Source: Candidatus Binatus sp. (GTDB lineage Bacteria; Desulfobacterota; Binatia; Binatales; Binataceae). Taken from it: DNA of 40,593 nucleotides. This document shows positions 16,353-25,095 of this stretch, in pieces (position 1 is the first letter of the stretch; each line of letters opens with the position of its first letter). The translations under genes and the position numbers were made by a program. The stretch spans positions 1 to 40,593 of the forward strand of contig NZ_JAUSKL010000011.1 of assembly GCF_030646925.1 (NCBI RefSeq). Reading direction: 5' to 3'. The notes under the pieces are model-generated. The model saw only the letters and a program-made list of their open reading frames with translations, was not told the DNA's origin and searched no databases.

Positions 16353-16503
16353 TCGTTACCTTGACGTTAAGCAGATCCACGCGGATATGCGAAGCCAGAC
16401 GACGACCAAGGAGGAGAGGCTAGCGGCTCGAACTCGGCCATCGAGGCTGGTTCCCGGACCTCCGATAGCGCGGCAGTAAGCGGCTCCCTCAGAGGAGGAC
16501 GAA

Positions 16504-17100
16504 ATGATAGTTGCTGAGCTGATGACCGCAAACCCCGTCACCGTCGAGCCGAGTGACACAGTGCAAGCAGCACGTGAGAAGATGGAAGGTGGCCGATTCC
16601 GACAGGTTCCTGTTGTGGATCAGCAAACTCTGGTCGGTATTCTGACCGACCGGGACGCGCGCCGACACCTCGAGCAATCGGCGCGCATGCGGGTCGATGA
16701 GGTCATGAGCGCCCACCCGTTTTCGGTCGATCCTTCGACGCCGGTGGAGAGAGCGGCACACTTGCTGACGACGAACAAGATCGGCAGTCTTCCTGTGGTT
16801 GAACACAAAAAGCTGGTCGGCATCATAACGGCCACCGATATGCTGAAGGCGCTGGAGGCCGTGCTCGGAGCTACTACCGAGGCCAGTTCCAGAATTGATC
16901 TCGATCTAGATGGCTCCGGCGACATATCGGCCGCGACCAGCCTCGTCCGGTCGATTTGTCCCCTCCTCGGTGTCGGGACCTACCGGCGAAGTCGCTCGGA
17001 AGGTGAGGTTCTATATGTGCTGGTTCCTTCGACGAATGCGCAAAGCGCGGCACACGCTCTGAAGGAGTATGGCTTTAAAGTCCTTGCGGTCCATTACTGA
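16504..17100 (+). CDS. tandem CBS-domain protein with C-terminal ACT-like region (AcuB-like)
   Basis: A 198-aa protein with two CBS motifs (about residues 5-55 and 68-120). The clear markers are VAELMTANPVTVEPSDTV, LVGILTDRDARRHL, VDEVMSAHPFSVDPSTPV and LVGIITATDMLKAL. CBS pairs bind adenosine nucleotides and report cell energy state. Residues about 130-198 (ISAATSLVRSICPLLGVGTY, then KEYGFKVLAVHY) look like an ACT-type module, as in AcuB-like proteins. AGAGGAGGACGAA directly precedes ATG 16504. A sigma54 promoter and a dyad lie upstream. Cytoplasmic; the partner protein is unknown. Confidence 0.9.
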   Translation: MIVAELMTANPVTVEPSDTVQAAREKMEGGRFRQVPVVDQQTLVGILTDRDARRHLEQSARMRVDEVMSAHPFSVDPSTPVERAAHLLTTNKIGSLPVVEHKKLVGIITATDMLKALEAVLGATTEASSRIDLDLDGSGDISAATSLVRSICPLLGVGTYRRSRSEGEVLYVLVPSTNAQSAAHALKEYGFKVLAVHY

Positions 17101-17113
17101 CGGACAAATCCTA

Positions 17114-17129
17114 TGGCCTGATCACTGCG
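17114..17129 (+). promoter_or_regulatory. weak sigma54-like site before polX
   Basis: TGGCCTGATCACTGCG keeps GG-N10-GC but has four mismatches to the consensus. Listed only because it lies between the CBS gene and polX; readthrough from the CBS gene is equally possible. Confidence 0.25.
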
Positions 17130-17163
17130 CCGCGCAGGAGCTCCTCTGTCGCGGCAAGATACA

Positions 17164-18873
17164 GTGACGATCGAAAACTACGAAGTCGCCAAGATCCTCG
17201 ACGAAACCGCCGATATGCTGGAGGTGGCGGGCGAGAATTTCTTCCGGGTACGGGCCTACCGCAATGCCGCTCGGTCGATTCGCGATCAAACGGCGCAGGT
17301 GGCCGATCTAAGCGAAGAGCAAATCGATGAGATTCCCGGTATCGGAGCCGATCTGGCGGGAAAAATATCGACCATCGCCAAGACCGGCGATCTGCCATTG
17401 CACCACAAGCTGGCTTCAAAGTTCCCGCCCCAGCTACTGGAGTTGAGAGATGTTCCAGGCCTGGGTCCGAAACGATTGAAGCTCCTGATCGACCGCCTGC
17501 GGATCCGCGACCGGAACGATCTCGAGCGGGCAGTTAAATCGGAGAAGTTGCGAAAAATCCGCGGCTTTGGACCGAAGCTAGAGCAACAAATCCGGGAATC
17601 GTTGTTGCGGCGCGGGACTGGCCAAAGCAAACGGATGCTGTATGCGGAGGCGGAGGGGATCGCGACTCGCCTCGCCACCCATTTGCGAAAATGCACGGCA
17701 ATCCAAGAGCTTGAGCTGGCGGGCAGCTTTCGTCGGCGGCAAGAAACCATCGGCGATCTGGACGCAGTCGCCGCCGCTGCTGATTCCGCTGCGGTCATGG
17801 AGCATTTCACCGCCTTTCCCGGTATCACCCAGGTCATCGGCTCGGGCGAGACCAAGACCAGCGTTGTACTCAAAGGCGGACTGCAAGTTGACCTGCGGGT
17901 AGTGCCTCCAAAGAGTTTCGGCGCGGCGCTCGCCTACTTCACCGGATCGAAGTCCCACAATGTGCATCTGCGGCGCATCGCCCAAGCGCGCGGACTTTTG
18001 CTTAACGAGTACGGCCTCTTTCGCGATGGCGCTGCCATCGCCGGCAGAACGGAAGACGAGATTTACCGCGCTCTGGGGCTTTCGTGGGTGCCTCCAGAGT
18101 TGCGCGAGGACCGCGGCGAAATAGATGCGGCAGCGTCCGGCAAGCTGCCCAAATTGATCGAGCGTAAAGATCTTCGCGGCGACCTTCATACTCATTCCCT
18201 GTACACGGACGGTCGCGCATCGATCGAGGAAATGGTGCGTCAAGCTCGTGAAAGCGGCCTCGAATATGTTGCAATCACGGATCACTCTCGGCGGATAGCG
18301 ATGGCCCATGGCCTGGATCCTGAGCGCCTGCGCGAACAGAGGCGCGAGGTCGCGCGCATCAGAAAAAAAATCTCCGGCATCGCACTGCTTCATGGCATCG
18401 AGGTCGATATCCTGGATGATGGGAAGTTGGATTTGCCCCCTGATGCGCTGGCCGAGCTCGATTGGGTAGTCGCTTCAGTCCATTATAAGCTCGAACAAAA
18501 TCCCGCCGAGATGACTCGCAGGCTAATCAAGGCGATTCGCAATCCCAACGTTGACGTAATTGGCCATCCAAGCGGGCGTTTGCTTGGGCACCGCGAGCCC
18601 AGCAACTTCGACCTCGGTGAAATCCTTCGGGTCGCCCGCGAGGAGGGATGCGCCCTGGAAATCGACTCCCAGCCCGACCGTTTGGACCTGACCGATACTG
18701 CCTGCATCGCCGCAAAACGGGCCGGCGTGAAGGTTGTCATATCCAGCGACGCTCATTCGACTCGGGAGTTCGCGTTGCTCGAATACGGAATCAATCAGGC
18801 GCGGCGGGGCTGGATCGAAAAGGAAGACGTTCTCAACACACGACCGCTGAAAAATCTACGGCCACGCCGCTGA
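17164..18873 (+). CDS. polX: DNA polymerase/3'-5' exonuclease PolX
   Basis: A 569-aa family X DNA repair polymerase with a C-terminal PHP nuclease. The N-terminal 8-kDa-like region has the helix-hairpin-helix motifs IDEIPGIGADLAGKI and VPGLGPKRLKLL. The palm domain has GSFRRRQETIGDLDA with the two metal Asp of DLD near residues 198-200, and the third Asp in LQVDLRVV. The PHP domain (from about residue 340) has RGDLHTHSLYTDG, ITDHSRR, HGIEVDIL, ASVHY, DVIGHPSGR and SSDAHS, so the nuclease metal site appears intact. The start is GTG 17164 (MTIENYEVAKIL). It starts 63 bases after the CBS gene. It fills gaps in base-excision repair and would suit non-growing cells (inference). Confidence 0.96.
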   Translation: MTIENYEVAKILDETADMLEVAGENFFRVRAYRNAARSIRDQTAQVADLSEEQIDEIPGIGADLAGKISTIAKTGDLPLHHKLASKFPPQLLELRDVPGLGPKRLKLLIDRLRIRDRNDLERAVKSEKLRKIRGFGPKLEQQIRESLLRRGTGQSKRMLYAEAEGIATRLATHLRKCTAIQELELAGSFRRRQETIGDLDAVAAAADSAAVMEHFTAFPGITQVIGSGETKTSVVLKGGLQVDLRVVPPKSFGAALAYFTGSKSHNVHLRRIAQARGLLLNEYGLFRDGAAIAGRTEDEIYRALGLSWVPPELREDRGEIDAAASGKLPKLIERKDLRGDLHTHSLYTDGRASIEEMVRQARESGLEYVAITDHSRRIAMAHGLDPERLREQRREVARIRKKISGIALLHGIEVDILDDGKLDLPPDALAELDWVVASVHYKLEQNPAEMTRRLIKAIRNPNVDVIGHPSGRLLGHREPSNFDLGEILRVAREEGCALEIDSQPDRLDLTDTACIAAKRAGVKVVISSDAHSTREFALLEYGINQARRGWIEKEDVLNTRPLKNLRPRR

Positions 18874-18945
18874 GCCGGCCCAACGACTCACTTTTGGCAG
18901 CATGTCCAGATTCGATCAACATCGGTTCCGCCTATCGAATCGAGG

Positions 18946-20127
18946 TCACGTACCTGGCTTTGCCGGGGGTGCGCTCGAGGGCAGCATGAATATAGCTATC
19001 AGCGCCAGTGCTGCACCTAGCATGAAGGCAGGCTCAGCGCCCAAATGCTGGTAGATTATGCCAAAAATTACGCTAGCCGGGAACAACGCAACTCCCACCG
19101 CAGCTTTGGAAGCTCCGAGCGCTCGTCCGCGCCACTCCTCGGCGACCAGATCGATCACCAGTGCCCGCTCGGATCCTTCAGTCAAGCCAGAAAAGAAGCC
19201 GTAAACGGCGAACAGCAACCATATTGCCTGCGGAGCGGAAACGAAAGCAAAACCCAAATACACCGCTGAATAAATGAGCCATCCGCTGATAATCGTTTTA
19301 TTGCGTCCCCATCGGTCGCTCAGCGCCCCTCCTGGGGTTGAACTGATGACCCTGCTGAACGCGAGAACGAACCACAGCAGCGGAAGATGAGCCGCGGAGA
19401 CTCCTACTTCTCGGGCGCGCCATAGGAGGAAGGAATCAGACGAGCTGCCCAGGGTAAAGACAAAGATCGCGGCAAGGAGCTGGCGGAATCCAGGCGCTTC
19501 AGGGATACCAATTTCGACTCTTTCATGTCCGATGGACTCGATTTCTTGAACACCTCCGCCGAGTACCAGCAGCGATAACAATCCCGGAACAACGGTCCAT
19601 GCAAAGATGCTTCGCGGGTTCATGCCGAGCGTCAACATCCAGTAGGCGATTAAGGGGCCGCCGAGCGCGCCGGCATTGTCCATCGCGCTATGGTACCCGA
19701 AGGCGCGACCGCGAATCTCTGACGGCGCGGCGTCCGCTATGAGGCGATCGCGAGGCGCCCCGCGAACAGCTTTTCCCAATCGATCGCCAAAACGGACGAG
19801 CAGGATTTGCCACCACACTGCGGTAACCGCAAGGAGTGGGCGCACGACCGCAGCGACTGCGTACCCGACGAAAGTGGTTGCCTTCAGGCGGCCCACTCGG
19901 TCTGCGATATAGCCGGAAGCGAGCTGGAAAAGACTTGCAGACGCGTCCGCAATTCCTTCGATGATGCCGAGAACTTCCGGACCACCCCCGACCGAAGCAA
20001 CGAAGGCGGGCAGCAAAGGATTGATCATATCTCCCGCGGTATCGTTGAAAAGCGAGACGATACCGAGAGCAATGATATTCCTCGGCAGACGCTGGGGTCT
20101 TGCTGATCGAGCACTACGGTTGTCCAT
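18946..20127 (-). CDS. major facilitator superfamily transporter
   Basis: A 393-aa polytopic inner-membrane carrier with about eleven or twelve hydrophobic helices. The MFS signature after helix 2 appears as GYIADRVGRLKAT and the equivalent in the second half as GGALSDRWGRNKT. The N-terminal part has SLFNDTAGDMINPLLPAFV. RFGDRLGKAVRGAPRDRLIAD is typical of a subgroup of uncharacterised MFS proteins found in Proteobacteria; only the part GKAVRGAPRDRL is needed to spot it. The substrate cannot be predicted. It is convergent with polX. No clear sigma54 promoter: a candidate TGGC element on this strand has nine instead of ten bases between the two dinucleotides. Confidence 0.92.
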   Translation of the reverse strand: MDNRSARSARPQRLPRNIIALGIVSLFNDTAGDMINPLLPAFVASVGGGPEVLGIIEGIADASASLFQLASGYIADRVGRLKATTFVGYAVAAVVRPLLAVTAVWWQILLVRFGDRLGKAVRGAPRDRLIADAAPSEIRGRAFGYHSAMDNAGALGGPLIAYWMLTLGMNPRSIFAWTVVPGLLSLLVLGGGVQEIESIGHERVEIGIPEAPGFRQLLAAIFVFTLGSSSDSFLLWRAREVGVSAAHLPLLWFVLAFSRVISSTPGGALSDRWGRNKTIISGWLIYSAVYLGFAFVSAPQAIWLLFAVYGFFSGLTEGSERALVIDLVAEEWRGRALGASKAAVGVALFPASVIFGIIYQHLGAEPAFMLGAALALIAIFMLPSSAPPAKPGT

Positions 20128-20159
20128 ACAAGTCCGCTTGTCTTTGCCACCGTGACGAT

Positions 20160-20175
20160 TGGCACTCGGTCTGCT
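20160..20175 (+). promoter_or_regulatory. sigma54-like promoter with no immediate gene
   Basis: TGGCACTCGGTCTGCT has GG-N10-GC spacing and two mismatches. It is 180 bp upstream of the better-placed promoter at 20340 and would give a leader of about 205 bases. It may be an alternative promoter, or drive a small RNA. Confidence 0.5.
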
Positions 20176-20215
20176 CTCAGCCGCCGGAGAGCCAAATGCA
20201 CAGACGCCCTATCTC

Positions 20216-20232
20216 TGTGTCCTTCGGGAACA
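20216..20232. promoter_or_regulatory. candidate enhancer dyad 1 for the hydrolase-PRT gene
   Basis: TGTGTCCTTCGGGAACA is close to a perfect palindrome and fits TGNNNC-N5-GNNNCA. It is 107 bp upstream of the -24 element at 20340. Confidence 0.5.
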
Positions 20233-20239
20233 GTTTAAC

Positions 20240-20256
20240 TGAGCCATAAGGGAACA
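20240..20256. promoter_or_regulatory. candidate enhancer dyad 2 for the hydrolase-PRT gene
   Basis: TGAGCCATAAGGGAACA fits TGNNNC-N5-GNNNCA, 24 bp from dyad 1, sharing its GGGAACA half. It is 83 bp upstream of the -24 element. A tandem pair is common for enhancer-binding proteins. Confidence 0.5.
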
Positions 20257-20339
20257 GCTGCATCGCATCTGTTTTCGCACGTCGTTATTCAGAAAAGCGA
20301 CCTGAACGGAATCTCAAGACCTTACGGACACCTCAAGCG

Positions 20340-20355
20340 CGGCACGCCTGATGCA
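20340..20355 (+). promoter_or_regulatory. sigma54 promoter for the hydrolase-PRT gene
   Basis: CGGCACGCCTGATGCA has GG-N10-GC spacing with GGCACG exact. The upstream-most in-frame ATG (20351) lies inside this -12 element, so transcripts starting about 20366 would exclude it. This favours translation from 20393. Confidence 0.7.
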
Positions 20356-20392
20356 CGTAAAAGACCAGATACCGATGAGGGATAATTTCTCA

Positions 20393-21721
20393 ATGATACA
20401 GCCTGTCACTGTCTCGATATCTTCCGATTCCGTCCAGTTGGAAGGCGAGTTGATGATTCCAAAGAACGCCGTCGGAGTGGTCCTCTTCGCCCACGGCAGC
20501 GGCAGCAGCCGCCTGAGCCCCCGCAACCAATTCGTGGCGGAGGCGCTGCAAAAATCGGGGATCGGTACGCTGCTATTCGACCTTCTCACAGAAGCAGAGG
20601 CCTCGGATCGCGACAACGTCTTCGACATCGATTTCCTCGCGCACCGTCTGTCAGACGCGACGCGCTGGCTGAAGGGCAGAAGCGAAATCAAGGGCCGTTC
20701 TTTGGGATATTTCGGCGCCAGCACCGGAGCTGCCGCGGCGCTGGTCGCCGCGTCACAGGATCACTCGATTCGCGCCGTGGTTTCACGCGGAGGTCGGCCG
20801 GATCTCGCCATTCGTCAGCTTGCCGATATGAAATCGCCTGTCCTGCTTATTGTCGGCGGCCACGACTACGGCGTAATCGAGCTCAACGAGAAGGCTTACC
20901 GCGTCCTGCGCTGCGAAAAATCCCTCAAGATCGTGCCGGGCGCGACGCATCTGTTCGAAGAACCGGGCGCGCTGGAGCAGGTAGCCGAGCTTGCCAGCGA
21001 CTGGTTCAAGCGCCACCTGAAAACTCAAGCGACCGAGGAACCCGTAACGCGAGAGCCAACCGTTTATTCAAACCGCCAGCAGGCCGGCCGGATGCTTGCC
21101 CAGCGTCTTAAGCCTCAGGCCGGCGCCGATGTGGTCGTGCTTGGCGTCCCGCGCGGCGGTCTGCCGGTAGCCAAAGAGGTCGCCGACGCGCTAGGTGCTC
21201 CGCTTGATGTAGTGGTCGTCCGCAAGCTGGGAGCTCCGGGCCAGCCGGAGTTGGGAATTGGAGCGGTGGTCGACGGCGACCATCCGCGCGCGATTTTCAA
21301 CCAGGACATTGTCGAGCACCTCGGCGTCTCAGACGAATACATCGAGGCTGAAATCGCGCGGCAATTGAAGGAAGTGAACCGCCGCGAGATCGCGTATCGG
21401 GGCGGCCGCGCCAAGATTCCGCTCGCTGGCAAAACCGTGATTCTGGTCGATGATGGAATCGCGACGGGCTCTTCGGCGAGAGCCGCTCTGCGCGGAGTCC
21501 GCCGGCAGAAACCAAAGCGACTCGTGCTCGCGGTCCCGGTCGCGCCGACGGAGACTATTGAGGCGTTGCGTAGCGAAGCCGACGAAATTGTCTGCCTCGA
21601 AACGCCTCAGGATTTCTTTGCGGTTGGCCAGTTCTATCGCGATTTTCACCAGGTTACCGACGACGAAGTAAGGGCGATTCTACAAACAGAACAACCCGCC
21701 GAGGCGCATTCCGAATCATAG
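20393..21721 (+). CDS. fusion of dienelactone-hydrolase-like alpha/beta hydrolase and phosphoribosyltransferase
   Basis: A 442-aa two-domain protein. The first ~210 residues are an alpha/beta hydrolase: VVLFAHGSGSSRLSPRNQFVA with oxyanion-type HGSGSS, nucleophile elbow YFGASTGAAAAL (Ser in GASTG), GGHDYGV (Asp) and the catalytic His in ATHLFEEPG. The second part, from about residue 225, is a type I PRTase: LGVPRGGLPVAKEVADAL, VRKLGAPGQPELGIGA, and the PRPP-binding loop VILVDDGIATGSSARAAL, whose core is VDDGIATGSS. Start 20393 (MIQPVTVS) is preferred because the ATG at 20351 overlaps the promoter. In the M. tuberculosis DosR-regulon protein Rv0571c the same two domains occur in the opposite order. 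Substrates are unknown. Confidence 0.93.
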   Translation: MIQPVTVSISSDSVQLEGELMIPKNAVGVVLFAHGSGSSRLSPRNQFVAEALQKSGIGTLLFDLLTEAEASDRDNVFDIDFLAHRLSDATRWLKGRSEIKGRSLGYFGASTGAAAALVAASQDHSIRAVVSRGGRPDLAIRQLADMKSPVLLIVGGHDYGVIELNEKAYRVLRCEKSLKIVPGATHLFEEPGALEQVAELASDWFKRHLKTQATEEPVTREPTVYSNRQQAGRMLAQRLKPQAGADVVVLGVPRGGLPVAKEVADALGAPLDVVVVRKLGAPGQPELGIGAVVDGDHPRAIFNQDIVEHLGVSDEYIEAEIARQLKEVNRREIAYRGGRAKIPLAGKTVILVDDGIATGSSARAALRGVRRQKPKRLVLAVPVAPTETIEALRSEADEIVCLETPQDFFAVGQFYRDFHQVTDDEVRAILQTEQPAEAHSES

Positions 21722-21814
21722 GCTGAACATAGAGAAAGTCTGAAGCTGCTTGAGGTCCTGAGAGTCTCGATTCACTGCGGGAAATAACGGACCCCGGGCT
21801 AAGGAGGATCAAAG

Positions 21815-22303
21815 GTGAAAGTCGAACAATTGATGAAGCGCGAGGTCAAGGTCTGCACCGAAGGCGATACCCTCAACCGAGCTGCTGAACTGATGTGGGA
21901 GTCTGATTGCGGCTGCATCCCTGTCATCAGCGCCAACGGCGATGGCCGAGTAATCGGCGTCGTCACGGATCGCGATATCGCAATCGCGGCGTACACGCAG
22001 GGTAAACAGCTCTGGGCAATCCCGGTTGGCGCCGCGATGGCGCGGAAGGTGATCACCTGCCACGCCAACGACGGCATCAGCCAGGCCGAGGCGTTGATGC
22101 GCGACAGCCAGGTGCGTCGGCTCCCGGTCGTCGATCAGAACGAACACCTGGTGGGGATACTCTCGCTCAACGATATCGCCCGTGAGGCTCAGCGTGAGGC
22201 TGCGACTGGCAAGCGAGCGGAGGTCGCTGGAGAATCCGTAGCGGAGACGCTCGCCTTCGTCTGTCAGCCTCGCTCCTCGCACGAAGTGGCGCTGGCGGCT
22301 TGA
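21815..22303 (+). CDS. tandem CBS-domain protein
   Basis: A 162-aa protein with two CBS motifs: MKVEQLMKREVKVCTEGDTL with VIGVVTDRDIAIAA, and GAAMARKVITCHANDGI with LVGILSLNDIAREA. The C-terminal 30 residues have no family. The GTG start 21815 has AAGGAGG seven bases upstream. No sigma54 element in the 93-base gap after the hydrolase-PRT gene, so it is likely co-transcribed with that gene. It resembles Hrp1-type hypoxia proteins in being just a CBS pair, and may sense adenylates (family knowledge). Confidence 0.9.
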   Translation: MKVEQLMKREVKVCTEGDTLNRAAELMWESDCGCIPVISANGDGRVIGVVTDRDIAIAAYTQGKQLWAIPVGAAMARKVITCHANDGISQAEALMRDSQVRRLPVVDQNEHLVGILSLNDIAREAQREAATGKRAEVAGESVAETLAFVCQPRSSHEVALAA

Positions 22304-22363
22304 GAAGTAGCGCATATGGTCAACGGGATCTGAATGGGGCATGGTGGCGCGGCTATGCCAAGC

Positions 22364-22381
22364 CACCTGTCCCCTCAGGTG
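22364..22381. terminator. hairpin between two convergent genes, possible bidirectional terminator
   Basis: CACCTG-TCCCCT-CAGGTG forms a 6-bp perfect stem between the CBS gene and the glgP stop codon. There is no T-run on either side, so termination is uncertain. Confidence 0.3.
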
Positions 22382-22446
22382 AACGCGTGCGAACCGCCAC
22401 CCTCAGCGCGAGTTCCGTCGAAGAGTAAGCAATCAGCCCGCACTCG

Positions 22447-24966
22447 TCATCGGAACCAGAGAATTTGCGATGCTTCGAGCGGTACACTGACGCCAGGCTT
22501 TCTGGGTACGATGCGCGGGGTGTAATGGTCTGGAGGATGATCGGCGGCGACCGTCGCTCGGTATATGAAGCCATTTGTCGCGCCGGCAAGTTTTTCGACT
22601 GGCTCCATGGTGGTGACAGCGCACGATTGGCTATCGGTAGGTTCAACCCAAATCTCTACTTGTGCGTCCGCCGGCTCAATTTCACCCAAATAGACCTGAA
22701 GATCGAACGTGAGGCTCGAGTCCGACTGACTCACGCTCAGGCGGCCGAAATGCAGCGTTCTCCAGTGCTCGGCCAACCGCCGCCGCCATTCTTCGATGGC
22801 GATGCCGACTTGGCCTTTCGGGGCCATTCGGCGCTCAAGCTCCCTGGCCGCAGGAATGTAGTAGCCTTCGGTATACTCGCGCACCATCCGGTTGCTCGAA
22901 AAGCGCACGGTGAGCCGCGCCATGCTCGCGCGCATCTTTGCCACCCACTCCAGTGGAATACCTCGCGCATCACGCGCGTAGAAGGTCGGCACTACTTCTC
23001 GCTCCAGTAGTGAATAGAGTGCCTCCGCCTCGGCCGCATCCCATCCCGGCTCGTTGTGTTCCTTGCCATCGCCCAATGCCCATCCAACGTCTGGTGAGTA
23101 GGCTTCGGCCCACCACCCGTCCAGCTCGGAAAGATTGAGACCGCCATTAACCAGCAGTTTCATCCCGCTGGTTCCGCACGCTTCCCACGGACGGCGTGGC
23201 GTATTGATCCACAAATCGACGCCCTGGACCAGTTCGGCAGCCATCGCCATATCGTAATCCTCGAGAAAGACTGCGCGGCCACAAAACTCGGGACCGCCCG
23301 TGTGCTCGGCCCATTCACGCACCATCCGCACACCTTCGAGGTCCAGCGGATGAGCCTTACCGGCAACCAGTAATTGAACGGGGCGCTTGGGGTTGGTGAG
23401 AATCTGAGTCAGCCGCTTCCTATCGTGGAGCAACAGAGTCGGGCGCTTGTAGCCCGTGAACCGCCGGGCGAAGCCGACCGTCAGAACGTTATCATCGAGC
23501 AGCGATGCAGTTGCGGCAGGATCGGCCGGGGGATCTTGTCCTCGGGCGGCCCGCTGTCGCGCCACCCGCTGACGCACATGCTTTATGAGAGCCGCGCGCC
23601 CCTTGACGCGGACGGCCCAGAGCGCCTCATCACTGGCACGACTCAAGTCCTGTTCGAGGCTTTCCAGCATGCCAAGCCACCGGCCCTTGCCACAGCTCTC
23701 GGTCCAGACCGCATCGGCGGCAGCCGAATCCCAGGTTGGCGCGTGCACGCCATTGGTCACGTGCTCGATCGGCACCTCGCTCTGTGGCCAGCGGGGAAAT
23801 AGCGGTTGAAACAGGCGCTGGCTGACCTCGGCGTGAAGACGGCTCACCGCATTAACCCGCCCGCAGCATCGCAGCGCCAGATAGGCCATGTTGAAGGACT
23901 CCGCCGTATCGTGCGAATTGGCGCGTCCAAGCGCGAGCAGTTCCTCGCCGCTAACGCCCAGCGCTTCGGCATATGTACGGCCATATTGGCGCAGTAAATC
24001 CACCGGGAATTGGTCGAATGCCGCCGCGACTGGCGTGTGCGTCGTGAATATGTTTCCCGGCCGAGTGCAGTGTAACGCGGACGCAAAACTCTGACCTGAG
24101 CGGATCATGAAGCTGCGAATCCGCTCCAGCGCAGCGAATGCCGCGTGCCCCTCGTTCAGGTGGCAGATCCTGCAATCGATCTTGAGCTTCTCGAGCAAGC
24201 GCCATCCCCCGATTCCAAGCGCGATCTCCTGCTGCAGGCGTAGCTCTGGACTGCCGCCATAAAGCTCACCGGTGATCCCGCGATCGGCCGGTGAGTTGAG
24301 AGGGTCGTTGCTATCGAGCAGGTAAAGCGTGACCCTTCCGACCTGCACCACCCAGGTAAGTAAGTGGAGCGTGCGCCCCGGCAGCTCGACCTCTATTCTA
24401 AGCCACCGGTTTGCTTCATCGAGCAGCGGGGCCAGCGGCAGCAGGTGCGGCTGGTTAGATGGGTAGAACGCTAGTTGCTCGCCCTGCGCGTTTAGTACCT
24501 GCCGAAAGTAGCCGCGATCGTAAAGCAATCCGATCCCAACCATCGGCACGCCCAGATCGCTCGCGGTCTTGAGAAAGTCGCCCGCCAGGATCCCGAGACC
24601 ACCCGAATATATCGGAAGCGCCTCGCTCAGCCCGAACTCCATGCTGAAATATGCGATCGTGCCGAGCGGCGCTTTGCAGGTCGCGGCGAACCAGGTCGGT
24701 TCGGCCAGGTACTGCTCGCGCGCAGTCAGTTGCCGCCGTAGCTCTGTAGCAAATTCCGAGTCTCCTGCTAACTTTTCGAACCGGGTCTGAGATACGCTCC
24801 GCAGAATGAGCCATGGGTTCCCCGTCGCATGCCACATTTCCGGGTCTACCATCTCCCAAAGTGCGTCCGCGCTGTGGTTCCAACTCCAACGCATGTCCAG
24901 GGCCAGGATGGCGAGTCCGCTCAGTTCTTCAGGCAAGGACAGGGGCGGATGATGGGCAAGATTCAT
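22447..24966 (-). CDS. glgP: alpha-glucan (glycogen) phosphorylase, Thermotoga-type
   Basis: An 839-aa enzyme releasing glucose-1-phosphate from glycogen or maltodextrin. The N-terminus carries the DUF3417-type segment (LPEELSGLAILALDMRWSWNHSADALW, summarised by ALDMRWSWNH), typical of the short alpha-glucan phosphorylases. The catalytic domain has AYFSMEFGLSEALPIYSGGLG, HLNEGHAAF, VTNGVH, the phosphate/PLP region RFTGYKRP and the PLP-lysine motif EACGTSGMKLLVNGG. There is a C-terminal Ig-like region with VEIWVEP. Start ATG 24966. No sigma54 element upstream. It supplies carbon from storage glucan next to tpiA and near ppsA, consistent with reserve use during starvation (inference). Confidence 0.96.
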   Translation of the reverse strand: MNLAHHPPLSLPEELSGLAILALDMRWSWNHSADALWEMVDPEMWHATGNPWLILRSVSQTRFEKLAGDSEFATELRRQLTAREQYLAEPTWFAATCKAPLGTIAYFSMEFGLSEALPIYSGGLGILAGDFLKTASDLGVPMVGIGLLYDRGYFRQVLNAQGEQLAFYPSNQPHLLPLAPLLDEANRWLRIEVELPGRTLHLLTWVVQVGRVTLYLLDSNDPLNSPADRGITGELYGGSPELRLQQEIALGIGGWRLLEKLKIDCRICHLNEGHAAFAALERIRSFMIRSGQSFASALHCTRPGNIFTTHTPVAAAFDQFPVDLLRQYGRTYAEALGVSGEELLALGRANSHDTAESFNMAYLALRCCGRVNAVSRLHAEVSQRLFQPLFPRWPQSEVPIEHVTNGVHAPTWDSAAADAVWTESCGKGRWLGMLESLEQDLSRASDEALWAVRVKGRAALIKHVRQRVARQRAARGQDPPADPAATASLLDDNVLTVGFARRFTGYKRPTLLLHDRKRLTQILTNPKRPVQLLVAGKAHPLDLEGVRMVREWAEHTGGPEFCGRAVFLEDYDMAMAAELVQGVDLWINTPRRPWEACGTSGMKLLVNGGLNLSELDGWWAEAYSPDVGWALGDGKEHNEPGWDAAEAEALYSLLEREVVPTFYARDARGIPLEWVAKMRASMARLTVRFSSNRMVREYTEGYYIPAARELERRMAPKGQVGIAIEEWRRRLAEHWRTLHFGRLSVSQSDSSLTFDLQVYLGEIEPADAQVEIWVEPTDSQSCAVTTMEPVEKLAGATNGFIYRATVAADHPPDHYTPRIVPRKPGVSVPLEASQILWFR

Positions 24967-25095
24967 GAACGCGTTTGGGCCTTACCCACCGTTACCCAGA
25001 TCGTGTTCGTGCATGACTCTGTCGATCCGAATCGAAGCACAGGAAAATCGTTCAATCCGCATGTCTCGATCTTCCCTTTCGAAGTCGTCCGATAC

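Noticed and set aside
16343-16390. A sigma70-type promoter (TTGACG with a GATATG -10) before the CBS gene
   Set aside because: The -10 is poor and the overlapping sigma54 element is a better match; kept only as a remote possibility.
20138-20152. A sigma54-like element on the minus strand before the MFS gene
   Set aside because: The GG and GC are nine bases apart; a second candidate at the right spacing nearby has four mismatches.
20216-20256. DosR-type box (GGGAC...GTCCC) upstream of the hydrolase-PRT gene
   Set aside because: Only GGGAACA halves are present; the sites fit the local dyad better and no DosR-like regulator is seen.
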